This document shows positions 55,521-64,000 of a stretch of 64,000 nucleotides of DNA, one piece after another; position 1 is the first letter of the stretch; each line of letters starts with the position of its first letter. A program made the position numbers and the translations under genes. The notes below the pieces were generated by a model that saw only the letters and a list, made by a program, of their open reading frames with translations, had not been told where the DNA came from and made no database searches. The stretch is taken from the NCBI RefSeq assembly GCF_017591425.1, contig NW_024467121.1, positions 19,480,707-19,544,706 of the forward strand, read 5' to 3'. Origin of the DNA: Ochotona curzoniae. Taxonomy: Eukaryota; Chordata; Mammalia; Lagomorpha; Ochotonidae.

Positions 55521-55858
55521 CACGTGATTTACCTGCAAGACAGAGTACCACACAACTAGTGATGTGCATGAAGATTCTTAACAAGATACAAAAATATTTG
55601 TTGGATTAAAAACACAAAATCTTAGGGAAAAAATTGTATGTATTTGATCTTCACTGCACAAGGAAACCACAGAAATAGAGAAAAGTCTGGTAAAAAAAAA
55701 AGTCTTCAATAATAGTTGTCTTTGGGTGGTAAAATCAGCTTAATGTTTCTTTCTAATGCTTTATTAATTTTTAAAAAGAAAAGTATGTGAAACTGCCATC
55801 TTATAATAAAAAAATTGTTAAGCCAAAATGGACATCACCCTACTTCAAGTACAAAAGT
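55521..55858. other. AT-rich unique sequence
   Basis: Nothing identifiable. A fortuitous minus-strand 'cttgcag|gtaaat' donor lies near 55533. Confidence 0.45.
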
Positions 55859-55874
55859 GACAGTTTAAATTTTA

Positions 55875-56231
55875 TTTTATTTTATTTTTTTTTATTTATT
55901 TATTTTTTAAAGATTTATTTTTATTATTTTCTCATTGGAAAGGCGGATATACAGAGAGGAGAGAGACAGAGAGGAAGATCTTCCATCCGATGATTCACTC
56001 CCCAAGTGAGCGCAACGGTCGATGCTATGCCGATCCGAAGCCAGGAGCCTCTTCTGGTCTCCCACATGGGTGCAGGATCCCAAAGCTTTGGGCCGTCCTC
56101 GACTGCTTTCCCGGGCCACAGGCAGGGAGCTGGAAGGGAAGCGGGGCTGCCGGGATTAGAACCGGCGCCCATATGGGATCCCGGGCGTGCAAGGTGAGGA
56201 CCTTAACCTCTTGCGCCACCGCGCCGGGCCC
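55875..56231 (-). mobile_element. CSINE, young, long A-tail, perfect TSD
   Basis: Minus-strand copy with head 'cgcgccgggccc' at its right end and a long T/A tail (about 50 bases, 55875-55925). Flanked by the 16-base duplication 'gacagtttaaatttta' at 55859-55874 and 56232-56247. The uneroded tail suggests a recent insertion. Confidence 0.97.
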
Positions 56232-56247
56232 GACAGTTTAAATTTTA

Positions 56248-57424
56248 GAAAACAAAAACAAAACCTCTCAATTTTACTTTCTCCATAATTCCTTTGGAGG
56301 TAAACTGTTCCAGATCCTGGGTGGTTTTCTCCATTATCCAGGCCCCCTCTCTCCCCCTGTTCTGCAACACTGCCTTTCCCCTGGGGCTAAAGGCAGGCCC
56401 TTGGACATCTGAGGTAGACACATACAAGTCTGCTCCAATGGAATGAGAACAGGCGTTACTTGACTGCCTAAAAGCTATGACCCTGTCCTGATCACTTTTG
56501 GCTCACAGAAGCGCTTGGTGCCATGTCCACCCACCTCCCCCAAGCAAAATTTGGAAGGAGAAATAAGGCCTTCTACAGGCAATAAAGGCACAACTGAGTC
56601 TTTCAAAAAGAGACTGTTGCTACAGATCAAGCTGATGATGTAGCCCAAGCAAGGCCTACATGTGTGACAAGGGTGACCACCTGCCTAGTCTTCTTAGGCC
56701 CGTGGAAGGACAGGGTCTTCAAAGGTGCTGACCAGAGTGGGCATGTTACTTCAGAGAGGCAATCCAGACAGATGCCACACCACCAAGAACATTGAATTTT
56801 GTTACTGCAAAACTGGAGCTCTAATCTGTGACTTCTCTCTTCATGTCCTAAGTGAGAATTTTTCAAACTCACACTGTTTAGTAATCTGTATCAAGTATCT
56901 ATCAATAGGCTAGTGAAAACGCCTGCATGTTTGATTACCACTTCTTTTCCATTATGAACTCACAATTTTTGGCAAAATCTGAGAAAGTAACTCAAATAAA
57001 TGAGGTGTACTGCTGGGGTCCATGCAGAGGGTGTGGATGACACAAAGGTGTGAAGAGAACAGCTCCCCTGTTGGCAAGGCCAGGAGAAGCTTCTAGCTAT
57101 TTGGCAGGGCCTGGCAGATGTCTCTCCAACCACCTCGATATAGTCTCACCCCCTTTTGCATGGACACTCAACCACCCCGCTAACAATTCTGTAATCTACT
57201 GAGGCATTGTTGTTTACCTCTGTGAGATGGTTTTTGCAACCAACGTGAGCTTGGGAGTTAATGTTGCTGATAATGTCTTAGTGAGTGGGCCTTTGACAAT
57301 TTATATATAAGAGCACAATTAAGCCCATGCCATTTCTGGACACCTTATTGTGTGCCTAACTATTGTCTCAGAATCTGGCCCAGTCATGTAGCATGCCTTC
57401 TGGGAAAAGGCTTGATAAGAATCC
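56248..57424. other. No recognised repeat, 1.2 kb
   Basis: Unique sequence within the candidate intron. Short frames only. From about 57070 the composition shifts into the possible LTR-like block. Confidence 0.4.
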
Positions 57425-57530
57425 TATAAACTAATAGAAGTGATGGGAGTATGAGCTGCAACTGCTATGGCAATAAATATAGTTACTGTGACCCTAAAGG
57501 CTGCCTGTCCTTACAACTCTTTAGAGCACA
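57425..57530 (+). mobile_element. Possible LTR-like R/U5 region (weak)
   Basis: TATAAA at 57425-57430 is followed 47 bases later by AATAAA at 57472-57477 and about 50 bases later by 'ttagagcaca'. This is retroviral LTR-like spacing, but no TSD or 5' terminus could be placed. Confidence 0.2.
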
Positions 57531-58250
57531 GAAAATGTATCTGTTTTAGCCACTTTCATAATTTTTTGGCTAGACGAATTATAGGGTGCCTTTATTAAAA
57601 TCATAGATATGCTTTTAATTATCGTTTAACTGTTTATGGGGATGTAAAGCCTACAGTTGTAGGGGAACTTAACGTCTGAAACTTTTGTCTTGGACCTTTA
57701 TGGCTTTTCCCTTTTGATGTGTTTCTCCCATTAAGTGCTAGATAAGTTGCAGAAGCAGACAATGTAGTGGGAATGTATTACTAATGAGTAGGTAACCGCA
57801 TGCGCCTTGGCCGTGGAGTCCTGGCTATCACCTAACGGCTACTATTGAAGAACGGATAATGGCTTGTTCTGAAGAAACTGATTATAGTATCTTTAAGAGC
57901 ACCTGGTTGACCATGAAGTAAAAAAATTAATTAATTGAACATCTGTGCATGCCGGCTTGGTCATGAAGTTAAATGTCTGTGCAGAGGCTTGTGATGTGGC
58001 CGGGCAAATACAAAGGACAGCTTCTTGGGCTGTTAACAGAGGCACCAAGTGACACTGTCCATATCTCTTTTTGCTGACTCCACACACCCTGCTCGAGTTC
58101 TGAACTTGGCTGGAGCTGGCCTCTAGCAGTCTACCTGCGGTAAACTTCAGTGGACTGATGGGGAATAGTCTAAGTGCGAATATCACAACATGGAATCCTA
58201 AAGGGGTTTGTACATTCATTATCTCTTAAGCTCCTGAAGAAATATGCAGA
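57531..58250. other. Unassigned 0.7 kb
   Basis: Not recognised as any common repeat. A 108-codon minus frame (57893-58219) has no known domain. Could be internal sequence of an unfamiliar repeat. Confidence 0.4.
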
Positions 58251-58575
58251 GGGCCCAGCACAATAGCCTAGTGGCTAAATCCTCGCCTTGTTTCTGCTGG
58301 GATGGAACATGGCACCAGTTCATGTCCTGGTTGCTCCACTTCCCATCCAGCTCCCTGCTTGTGGCCTGAGAAAGCGGCAGAGGATGGTCCAAAGCCTTGG
58401 GACCCTGCAGTCACGTGGGAGACCTGAAAGAAGCTTCTGGCTTTGGATTGGTTCAGCTCTGGCCATTGCACCCACTGGGGGAGTGAACCAGCAAATGGAA
58501 TATCTTTCTCTTTGTGTCTCCTTCTATCTGTATATCTGCGTTTCCAATAAAAAATAAATTAATCTAAAAAGAAGA
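58251..58575 (+). mobile_element. CSINE, young type, full length
   Basis: 'agggcccagcacaatagcctagtggctaaatcctcgcc' to 'gtttccaataaaaaataaatt', followed by a (GAA)n-like purine run. The B-box region is altered ('agttcatgtcc'), so the internal promoter is probably weak. Confidence 0.93.
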
Positions 58576-58639
58576 AGAAGGAGAAGAGGAAGAAACGCAG
58601 AGAAAAACTGGCTTTGGCTTAGGTAGGAGAAAATTACAG

Positions 58640-58830
58640 TGTGCCGGCTGGGAGTCCAGGGGCCTTGGTTCTGGCCAGGCCGTCAACCAGCTGTGAGACC
58701 TTGGGAAAGTCATTCAGGTTTCTGGGCCTCAGGCTTTTGTCCCGTAAAAATTTTAAAAAGACTAGATAAAAAGAAGGGATTGAACCACACGATCTCTCAA
58801 GTTCCTTCTCATTCTCAGTCCTTGAAATTC
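58640..58830 (+). mobile_element. MIR
   Basis: 'gggagtccaggggccttggttctggcc', 'agctgtgagaccttgggaaagtcattc' and 'tgggcctcaggctttt' match the MIR core. Confidence 0.7.
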
Positions 58831-60415
58831 TTTTCAGTTCTGGAAAGGAGGCAGTTGTAGCCTCCCCTGGCCTCAGCTTGCTCACCTGAACCAGTCTGCT
58901 TTCCTCTTCAAACAGGAAAACACAGACGTTTCCTTTCAAAGGGCGCAGAAGCTTCGGCCTTAAGGAAGGACAGGCAGTGAGGTGCTCAGGAGGCCGCTGA
59001 GCACAGCTGGGCCACCCTGGCAGGCACAAGGGGCCCGCTACTCCCTGCTACTCCTTCCCAGGACTGTGGATGGGCCAGGCCCGAGAATAAGGCTGCTCTC
59101 TGTTGTCCTGATTTTCAAAGGATGACAGGCTGGGAAGGAACAATGCAGATCTCATATTTCAATTCCCTGAATTCATAACTGTGGACACGGCCCAACCAGA
59201 AGAGAAATCTCTTTTATATAATGGCTATATACGAGAACTAGCTACCAGCAAGTCTCTTCTGCACGCAGTGGTTTGTTTCATTTATTTGTCCATTGATCTG
59301 TTGCTTAGCTACTCAGAGGCAGAGAAAGCAATGCATTATTTACATGGCAAGAGTTTGCCTGTTGTTCTGACATGCACTAGCATATGAACTCTACCTTTGT
59401 TGAACACCCATTAGCTCTGCTTTCATTGCTATCTTGAGATATGTGCTGCTGGTGAGTGCTTGCCCTATCCAGACTAGTTACTCCACTAATAATTGCTGAA
59501 TTTAATTTAACAAATATTACCCTAAGTCTAGAGGAAAAAAACCCCACCAAATTGTTGGGGTTATTTGTTTGTTGTTTTTTAGTTGAAAGGTTTCTTTTAG
59601 GGGTGGGGGTAAGTGCTAGATTTTGTAGGCAATCTTCAGGTATTCCTTTGAGGGTAGTCAATAAGGAATCCTGGGGCCAAGTAAGGGAATGCATTGCTCA
59701 ATGCATGGCTCATTGATCAGACAGCCATCCCTCCAGCTCTCAGAAATGAAAGGACACACGGGCAGAAAGTCAGGGTCAGGGGTTCTACGAGCCAGATCCT
59801 GTGAAGTTGGAATTACATCTACAGCTTTACAATGTCTGCAGCACAGGCACCACTGTAATGTCGTTCTTGGCTGCTCTGGTTACAGTCCTGGGAATGTGTC
59901 GCTCACGCGGGATGGCTGCTTTAGCTAATCACTCAATTAGAACCATTGGGTAGCTAGCATGGGAAGAGAAATGGCTGATTGCAACTGGAAAGTGTTTGGG
60001 AGGAGGAGGAGAGAGAAGACAGAAGAAGCATGAATTTGATAACACAAAACAGAGGATTCTCATATTAAAGGGAAATTTCACTCTGGGTTAAACTATCTTT
60101 TTTTTTTTTTTTTAAATTTCCAAAGATCTGAGAAATCAATTTTATAGTACTAAATTCTTATCTGACATTTTCATGAATATGAAACAGTGTAAGGAAAATG
60201 TAGTATTTCATGCTTTCCATAGTCAGCCTTAAAAAAAAAAAAAAAAAAGATGCTCAGAACACAGGTCCCGGGAAGTTCTGATTCCCGGGGTCTGGGTTGG
60301 CCACGGTAGCAGCTTGCTCAAGCATCTACATGTTTAATGTTAAAAGCATTTTCAATGCAAATATTTTTGTGTGCTGTATTTTCCTAAGGGTGATGAAAAT
60401 GAAAATGGGATTTAC
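58831..60415. other. Repeat-poor, intronic if the gene is real
   Basis: No transposon recognisable apart from poly-T (60100-60114) and poly-A (60231-60248) runs. Several 60-100-codon frames lack splice borders. AT-rich cores such as 'tgctgaatttaatttaac' (59497) are candidate regulatory sites only. Confidence 0.4.
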
Positions 60416-60469
60416 CTGTTGGTGGTAGAGAAATGCCATCCAGTCTTTCATCGCCGTCAGCTACCTCTG
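60416..60469 (-). CDS. Candidate 54-nt cassette exon, gene unknown
   Basis: Minus strand: acceptor 'tatgcttgcaaccag' followed by CAG (a NAGNAG tandem acceptor), then 54 or 51 bases and donor 'ccaacag|gtaaat'. One frame is open and gives 'EVADGDERLDGISLPPT', an acidic, hydrophilic segment. The other two have stops. Entry and exit phases are both 1, so the exon can be included or skipped without shifting frame. Exit phase fits the terminal exon at 53761. I do not recognise the peptide. Confidence 0.35.
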
Positions 60470-60944
60470 CTGGTTGCAAGCATAAAACACAAATCTCATT
60501 AGTTTCAGGGAACACGGTCGTTTTACTGAATATAGTCACACAATTTAAAAATTCCAGTATACACAACAGTTTCCATCTTTCTCTATTCAGCTTCAGCGGG
60601 TTAACATTCTAGGTTTTGATATCATCATGTATATGCTTTTGATAATGACAGCAACATAAAGTCAATTTTCCTGCATTAAAATAATTTTTAATCTTAGACT
60701 CCATATTCTACCAATTGCTGATGTTCTCAGTTTATTTTCCTTGTTTACATATGTTTGAATATGCACCCAGCATCCGAGGTGGACTGCTACACCTAGTTAC
60801 TGGAGGTACACAGGTCAATGAATCCCACTTGGCATCCCCACGACCCTGCCAGGGCAGCTATAGAAACCCTGAGAATGAACCTGCTCCGGAAGATGATTCA
60901 AAGTTCAGATCCTACAGCTGCCAGCCTTTTAAACTTTGTTTGAA
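60470..60944. other. No feature recognised
   Basis: Sequence upstream of the candidate exon. A plus frame at 60715 runs into the CSINE that follows and is an artefact. Confidence 0.45.
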
Positions 60945-61250
60945 AGATTTATTTATTTTCATTGGAAAGGCAGATTTTACAGAGAGAAAGACAGAGAACG
61001 ATCTTCCATCTGCTGGTTCAGTCCCCAAAGGACTGCAATGGCCAGAGCTGAGCCGATCTGAAGCCAGGATCCAGGAGCATCTTTTGCGTCTCCTGTGTGG
61101 GTGCAGGGTCCCAAGGCTTTGGGGCATCCTCGACTGCTTTCCCAGGCCACAAGCAGGGAGGTGGATGGGAAGTGGAACAGCCAGGATACGAAAGTTGTGC
61201 CCACATGGGATGCCAGAACTTACAGGTAAAAGATTAGCCAGTTGATCCAT
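60945..61250 (-). mobile_element. CSINE, young type
   Basis: 'gaaagatttatttattttcattggaaaggcag', 'gagccgatctgaagccaggatccagg', 'ttcccaggccacaagcaggg' and 'cccacatgggatgccag'. Confidence 0.92.
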
Positions 61251-61344
61251 CCATCTCCATACAGCTGCCAATCTAACTTGGGCAACAATGCAGTCATGAG
61301 GAAAATCATGAAGGAATACATGCTTCTTCAAAACATTCATTTCT

Positions 61345-61437
61345 TTCTCTCTCTTTCTCCCTCCCTCCTTGCCTTTCTTCTTCCCTCCTTCCCTCCTTTC
61401 TTCTCTCTGTCTCTCTCTGTCTCTCTCTCTCTCTCAG
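61345..61437. repeat. CT-rich low-complexity tract
   Basis: Polypyrimidine tract of mixed TCCC/TCTC units ending in a (TC)n run, just ahead of the reversed CSINE. Confidence 0.85.
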
Positions 61438-61658
61438 AGAATCTTCCATTCAACGTTTCACTTCAAATGGTTGGAACAGTCAGAACTGGGCCAAGCAGAA
61501 GCCAGGAGCCCAAATCTCTGCCTGGGTCTTCCATACAGGTGCCAGGGGCTCTCAGCTGCTATCTCCCAGGATGCACTAGCAGGAAGCTGGATCAGAAGCG
61601 CCACTGTCACTCCAGTGAGGGATGTGGGTGTCTGTGCCACAAGGCCTGAACTGCCCCC
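61438..61658 (-). mobile_element. CSINE, old, tail replaced by CT tract
   Basis: 'agaatcttccattcaacgtttcacttc', 'gatgcactagcaggaagctggatcag' and 'gtgccacaaggcctgaactgcc'. Confidence 0.75.
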
Positions 61659-62440
61659 CTCCGCTATTCCTCATTTCTGCTTTAAAATACAAGCTTGCAT
61701 TCCCTTCTGATATTTCGTCTCTGGAAATCACTCAAAACCTCACACTAAACACTACACAAAAGAGCTTGTTGAAGTCTCCTGATAAACTGGGTGCTTATGA
61801 GTCTTCCCTAATATCCTGGGGTCGGGGGACCTACAGCATCACACCCACTGGGATAACTCCCGTGGCACTCCTGACATCTCTGGGCTGGAGGACCCCTTTG
61901 GGAAGGTTCTTGCTGTTTGCATACAGGAATGGGAGGTCAGTCAAATGAGGGCTGCTGTTTGTGGGCTGTGCCGGTGCCGAGCTGCTGGAAAGCAAACTCA
62001 TACTGCGCCTCTTGTTGCTGTTTGAAGCAGGGCTGAAATGTGGCCACGCATGTTCAAACTATTCTGCAGCTGGCTCATCGCCTAACACCCTGTCCTCAGG
62101 TGGCTACACACTGGCCCAGTGAGAACCCTACTGGCTGTGGACCTGGGAGGTTCACCACAGAGAAGACATGGGGCATTCAAAACCAATTTTGCTTGAACAA
62201 GAGCAGAAACTTCTAAAAACGATGCTGTAGATGGTTACTTGAAGAAAAATATACACATCAAATAATGATAAATGGCATGATTAGAGTTTTTAAATGGTGT
62301 TTCACTCTGGATGAAAAGCTTCAGGAATTTTAAAATTTTCTTTGGAGTTTTTACATTATAGGACATATTTGAAAAAGAATGTTAACTTTAGAAGACGTTG
62401 TTTTCTTCTAATTGGACTGAGTGAATTTGAATAGGTAGAT
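61659..62440. other. No feature recognised
   Basis: Unique sequence, 0.8 kb. A 108-codon plus frame at 61622 starts inside the SINE and is not supported. Confidence 0.45.
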
Positions 62441-62442
62441 AA

Positions 62443-62852
62443 GCATATTAGCTTTTTATTGCCACAAGATACCCACAGGAGGTGTATTTATAAGCTCACA
62501 GTTTTGGAGATTCTAGTCCAGGTTTGGACAGCCTTATTGGCCTGGCCTCTGAGAGGGTAGTGAACAAAACAGTGGAATACGAACGGAAGAGGGAAGATCA
62601 TACGGTAATTCAGGAGGCCAGAGAGGCTGAGCCAAAATCCAGGCTGTCCTGTCAGCATTCCCATGAGAACCACCACCCAAGGGCACATTCCAGTGACCTA
62701 AGCACTTGCCATCTGATCCTACCTCCTACACACTATAGCTGGATTAAGCTTCCACCCTTGCGTTACCAGCATTTTATTTTTTTTTCCCCAGCATCTTATA
62801 AGATTTAAAGTGCTATATGATCTTGGGAACCAAATCATATTCAAACTATTGG
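62443..62852 (-). mobile_element. MaLR LTR, antisense
   Basis: 'attagctttttattgccacaagatacc', 'gtatttataagctcacagttttggag', 'cctaagcacttgcc' and 'accaaatcatattcaaac' follow the antisense MST/MLT1 LTR. Diverged. Confidence 0.65.
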
Positions 62853-62856
62853 AGCT

Positions 62857-63180
62857 GGGACCAGTGCTATGGCTTAGTGGGTTAAGCCACTTGCCTGTGG
62901 CACTGACATCACATATGAGTGCTGATATGAGTACTGGCTGCCCTACTTCTGATTCAGTAACCTGCTAATGCACCTGGGAAAGCAGCAGAGGAGTCCTTGG
63001 AGTCCTGCACCTAAGTGAGAGACCCCGATGAAGCTCCTGGCTTCAGCCTAACCCAACCCAGGCCACTGTGGCCATTTGGGAAGTCATCAGACAGAAGACC
63101 TCTCTCTCACTCTTTCCCTCTCTCTGTCTTGGTGACCCCTGCCTTTCAAGTAAATAAACGAAATCCTTAAAAAAAAAAAA
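62857..63180 (+). mobile_element. CSINE, old subfamily, full length with A-tail
   Basis: 'gagctgggaccagtgctatggcttagtgggttaagcc', 'cctgctaatgcacctgggaaagcag' and 'gcctttcaagtaaataaacg', followed by A12. Good representative of the older type. Confidence 0.92.
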
Positions 63181-63230
63181 CATATCACAATGATCTACAT
63201 ACATGGAGGTTCCCTCACAGGCTGGGATTT

Positions 63231-63308
63231 TTTTTTTTTAATTTCAAATTTTCATGATACAGTTCTGCAGACTCAGGGAATTCCCTTTCCATCTTCCCTA
63301 TTCCCGCT
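63231..63308 (-). mobile_element. Minimal L1 3'-end insertion with TSD
   Basis: T-rich start, then 'aatttcaaattttcatgatacag' and 'ttctgcagactcagggaattccc', the same L1 3' terminus as at 17040 but only about 78 bases. Flanked by near-identical 14-base repeats ('acaggctgggattt' 63217-63230, 'acaggctaggattt' 63309-63322). Confidence 0.75.
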
Positions 63309-63344
63309 ACAGGCTAGGATTTCAAAGTTCTTCCTTAATAGTAA

Positions 63345-63600
63345 TGATAATAATAACTGTTATGACAACACCAATGACAGCTACCACCATTTGTTAAATG
63401 CTTGCCATTTTCTGAGTACTTGACATGCACTATATCACTTAAATACTGGAAAATCTCATGAAGTAGGTCTCTTGCTATGCATGTTTTACCAAATGGGGAA
63501 GCTGAGATGTGAAGAGGTTAAGGAACTTACCTACAGTCATAGAGCTAGTGAGTGATGGTGCCATAGATCTGAGTCGGTTAAAAGTCTGTACTCCTAATCT
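63345..63600 (-). mobile_element. MIR, antisense
   Basis: 'tgttaaatgcttgccattttctgagtacttgac', 'gtaggtctcttgc', 'ccaaatggggaagctgagatgtgaagaggttaagg' and 'tagagctagtgagtg' match the reversed MIR over nearly its full length. Confidence 0.8.
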
Positions 63601-64000
63601 TTTTGCTATTGAAAGTGCAAACATCACAGGGATCATAATGAGCTAATGTTTAAAATCTTGATGTTTTAGTTCATTTTATACTTTAGTAATGTTCTCTTCA
63701 CGTGTAATTGTTTTTCATTTAGCTATAGCAAAAATCAGTTTGAGGTGTAAGCTGAGCTTCCCTTTGTAATTCAGCTGTATTTACTTTTTAAAAACAAGCG
63801 TTAACAAGAATAAAACATACACAACTGAAGACATATATGTACATTCACATTATTAAATATAATTCAGCATATGCTAGCTGCATGATATAGGTCAAGTGTC
63901 AAGATGAAGGACATCATTGTGTTATTTAAATTTAATTACAACATTTGTCTGCAACGACAAGCTCACAATCTTTCTTCCATGGTGATAATCAAGTTGTAAA
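63601..64000. other. No feature recognised
   Basis: AT-rich unique sequence to the end of the window. Confidence 0.5.

Noticed and set aside
57893..58219. 108-codon minus frame as an exon of the candidate gene
   Set aside because: The start is arbitrary, no acceptor or donor suits it, and the amino-acid composition shows no domain; kept only as part of the unassigned block.
58634..59029. 131-codon minus frame
   Set aside because: It overlaps an identifiable MIR and has no splice context.

Overview
The window is non-coding or intronic nuclear DNA of a lagomorph, most likely a pika (Ochotona). The main evidence is about fifty copies of the tRNA-derived lagomorph C-SINE (CSINE) at every stage of decay. 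The youngest copies (20291, 49752, 55875) have the 3' end 'tttccaataaaa', which I associate with pika, where the rabbit form has 'tttcaaataaataa'; the pika call is therefore inference. There are also a lagomorph-lineage L1, ancient mammalian L1M, MIR, MaLR and DNA-transposon relics, and a betaretrovirus-type solo LTR. I see no bacterial gene structure, rRNA, genuine tRNA gene or CRISPR array. The long open frames are chance frames, simple repeats or transposon shadows.

Layout. 1-13 kb is a dense mosaic of old CSINEs around an antisense L1M fragment (5.2-6.4 kb) and a (CCTCT)n array at 1.26 kb. 13-17 kb holds a MaLR LTR, a Tigger/MER2-like fragment, a probable L2 and more CSINEs. 17.0-19.5 kb is a minus-strand L1 with its 5'UTR, the start of ORF1 and its 3'UTR, but no ORF2. 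A 3'-broken CSINE sits at the junction. 20-23 kb holds a compound (TC)n(AC)n array, a young CSINE with a clean target-site duplication (TSD) and a CSINE nested in an older CSINE. 25.6-28.9 kb is MaLR LTRs and CSINEs stacked into an antisense L1M. 29-43 kb is repeat-poorer, with MIR and MaLR relics and one weak 46-nt exon candidate. 43.3-45 kb holds two L1M fragments in non-consensus order. 45456-45836 is a CpG-rich solo LTR with a perfect 6-bp TSD. 46-64 kb is sparse unique sequence with single CSINEs.

Genes. The only part I think may belong to a host gene lies on the minus strand: a 54-nt exon candidate at 60416-60469 and a terminal exon candidate at 53270-53761 with a splice acceptor, phase-compatible frame, stop and poly(A) signal. 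I do not recognise the protein. If real, 53.3-64 kb is the 3' end of a minus-strand gene and the rest is downstream intergenic DNA. All calls are by eye against remembered consensus sequences; boundaries of old repeats are good to about 10-30 bases.
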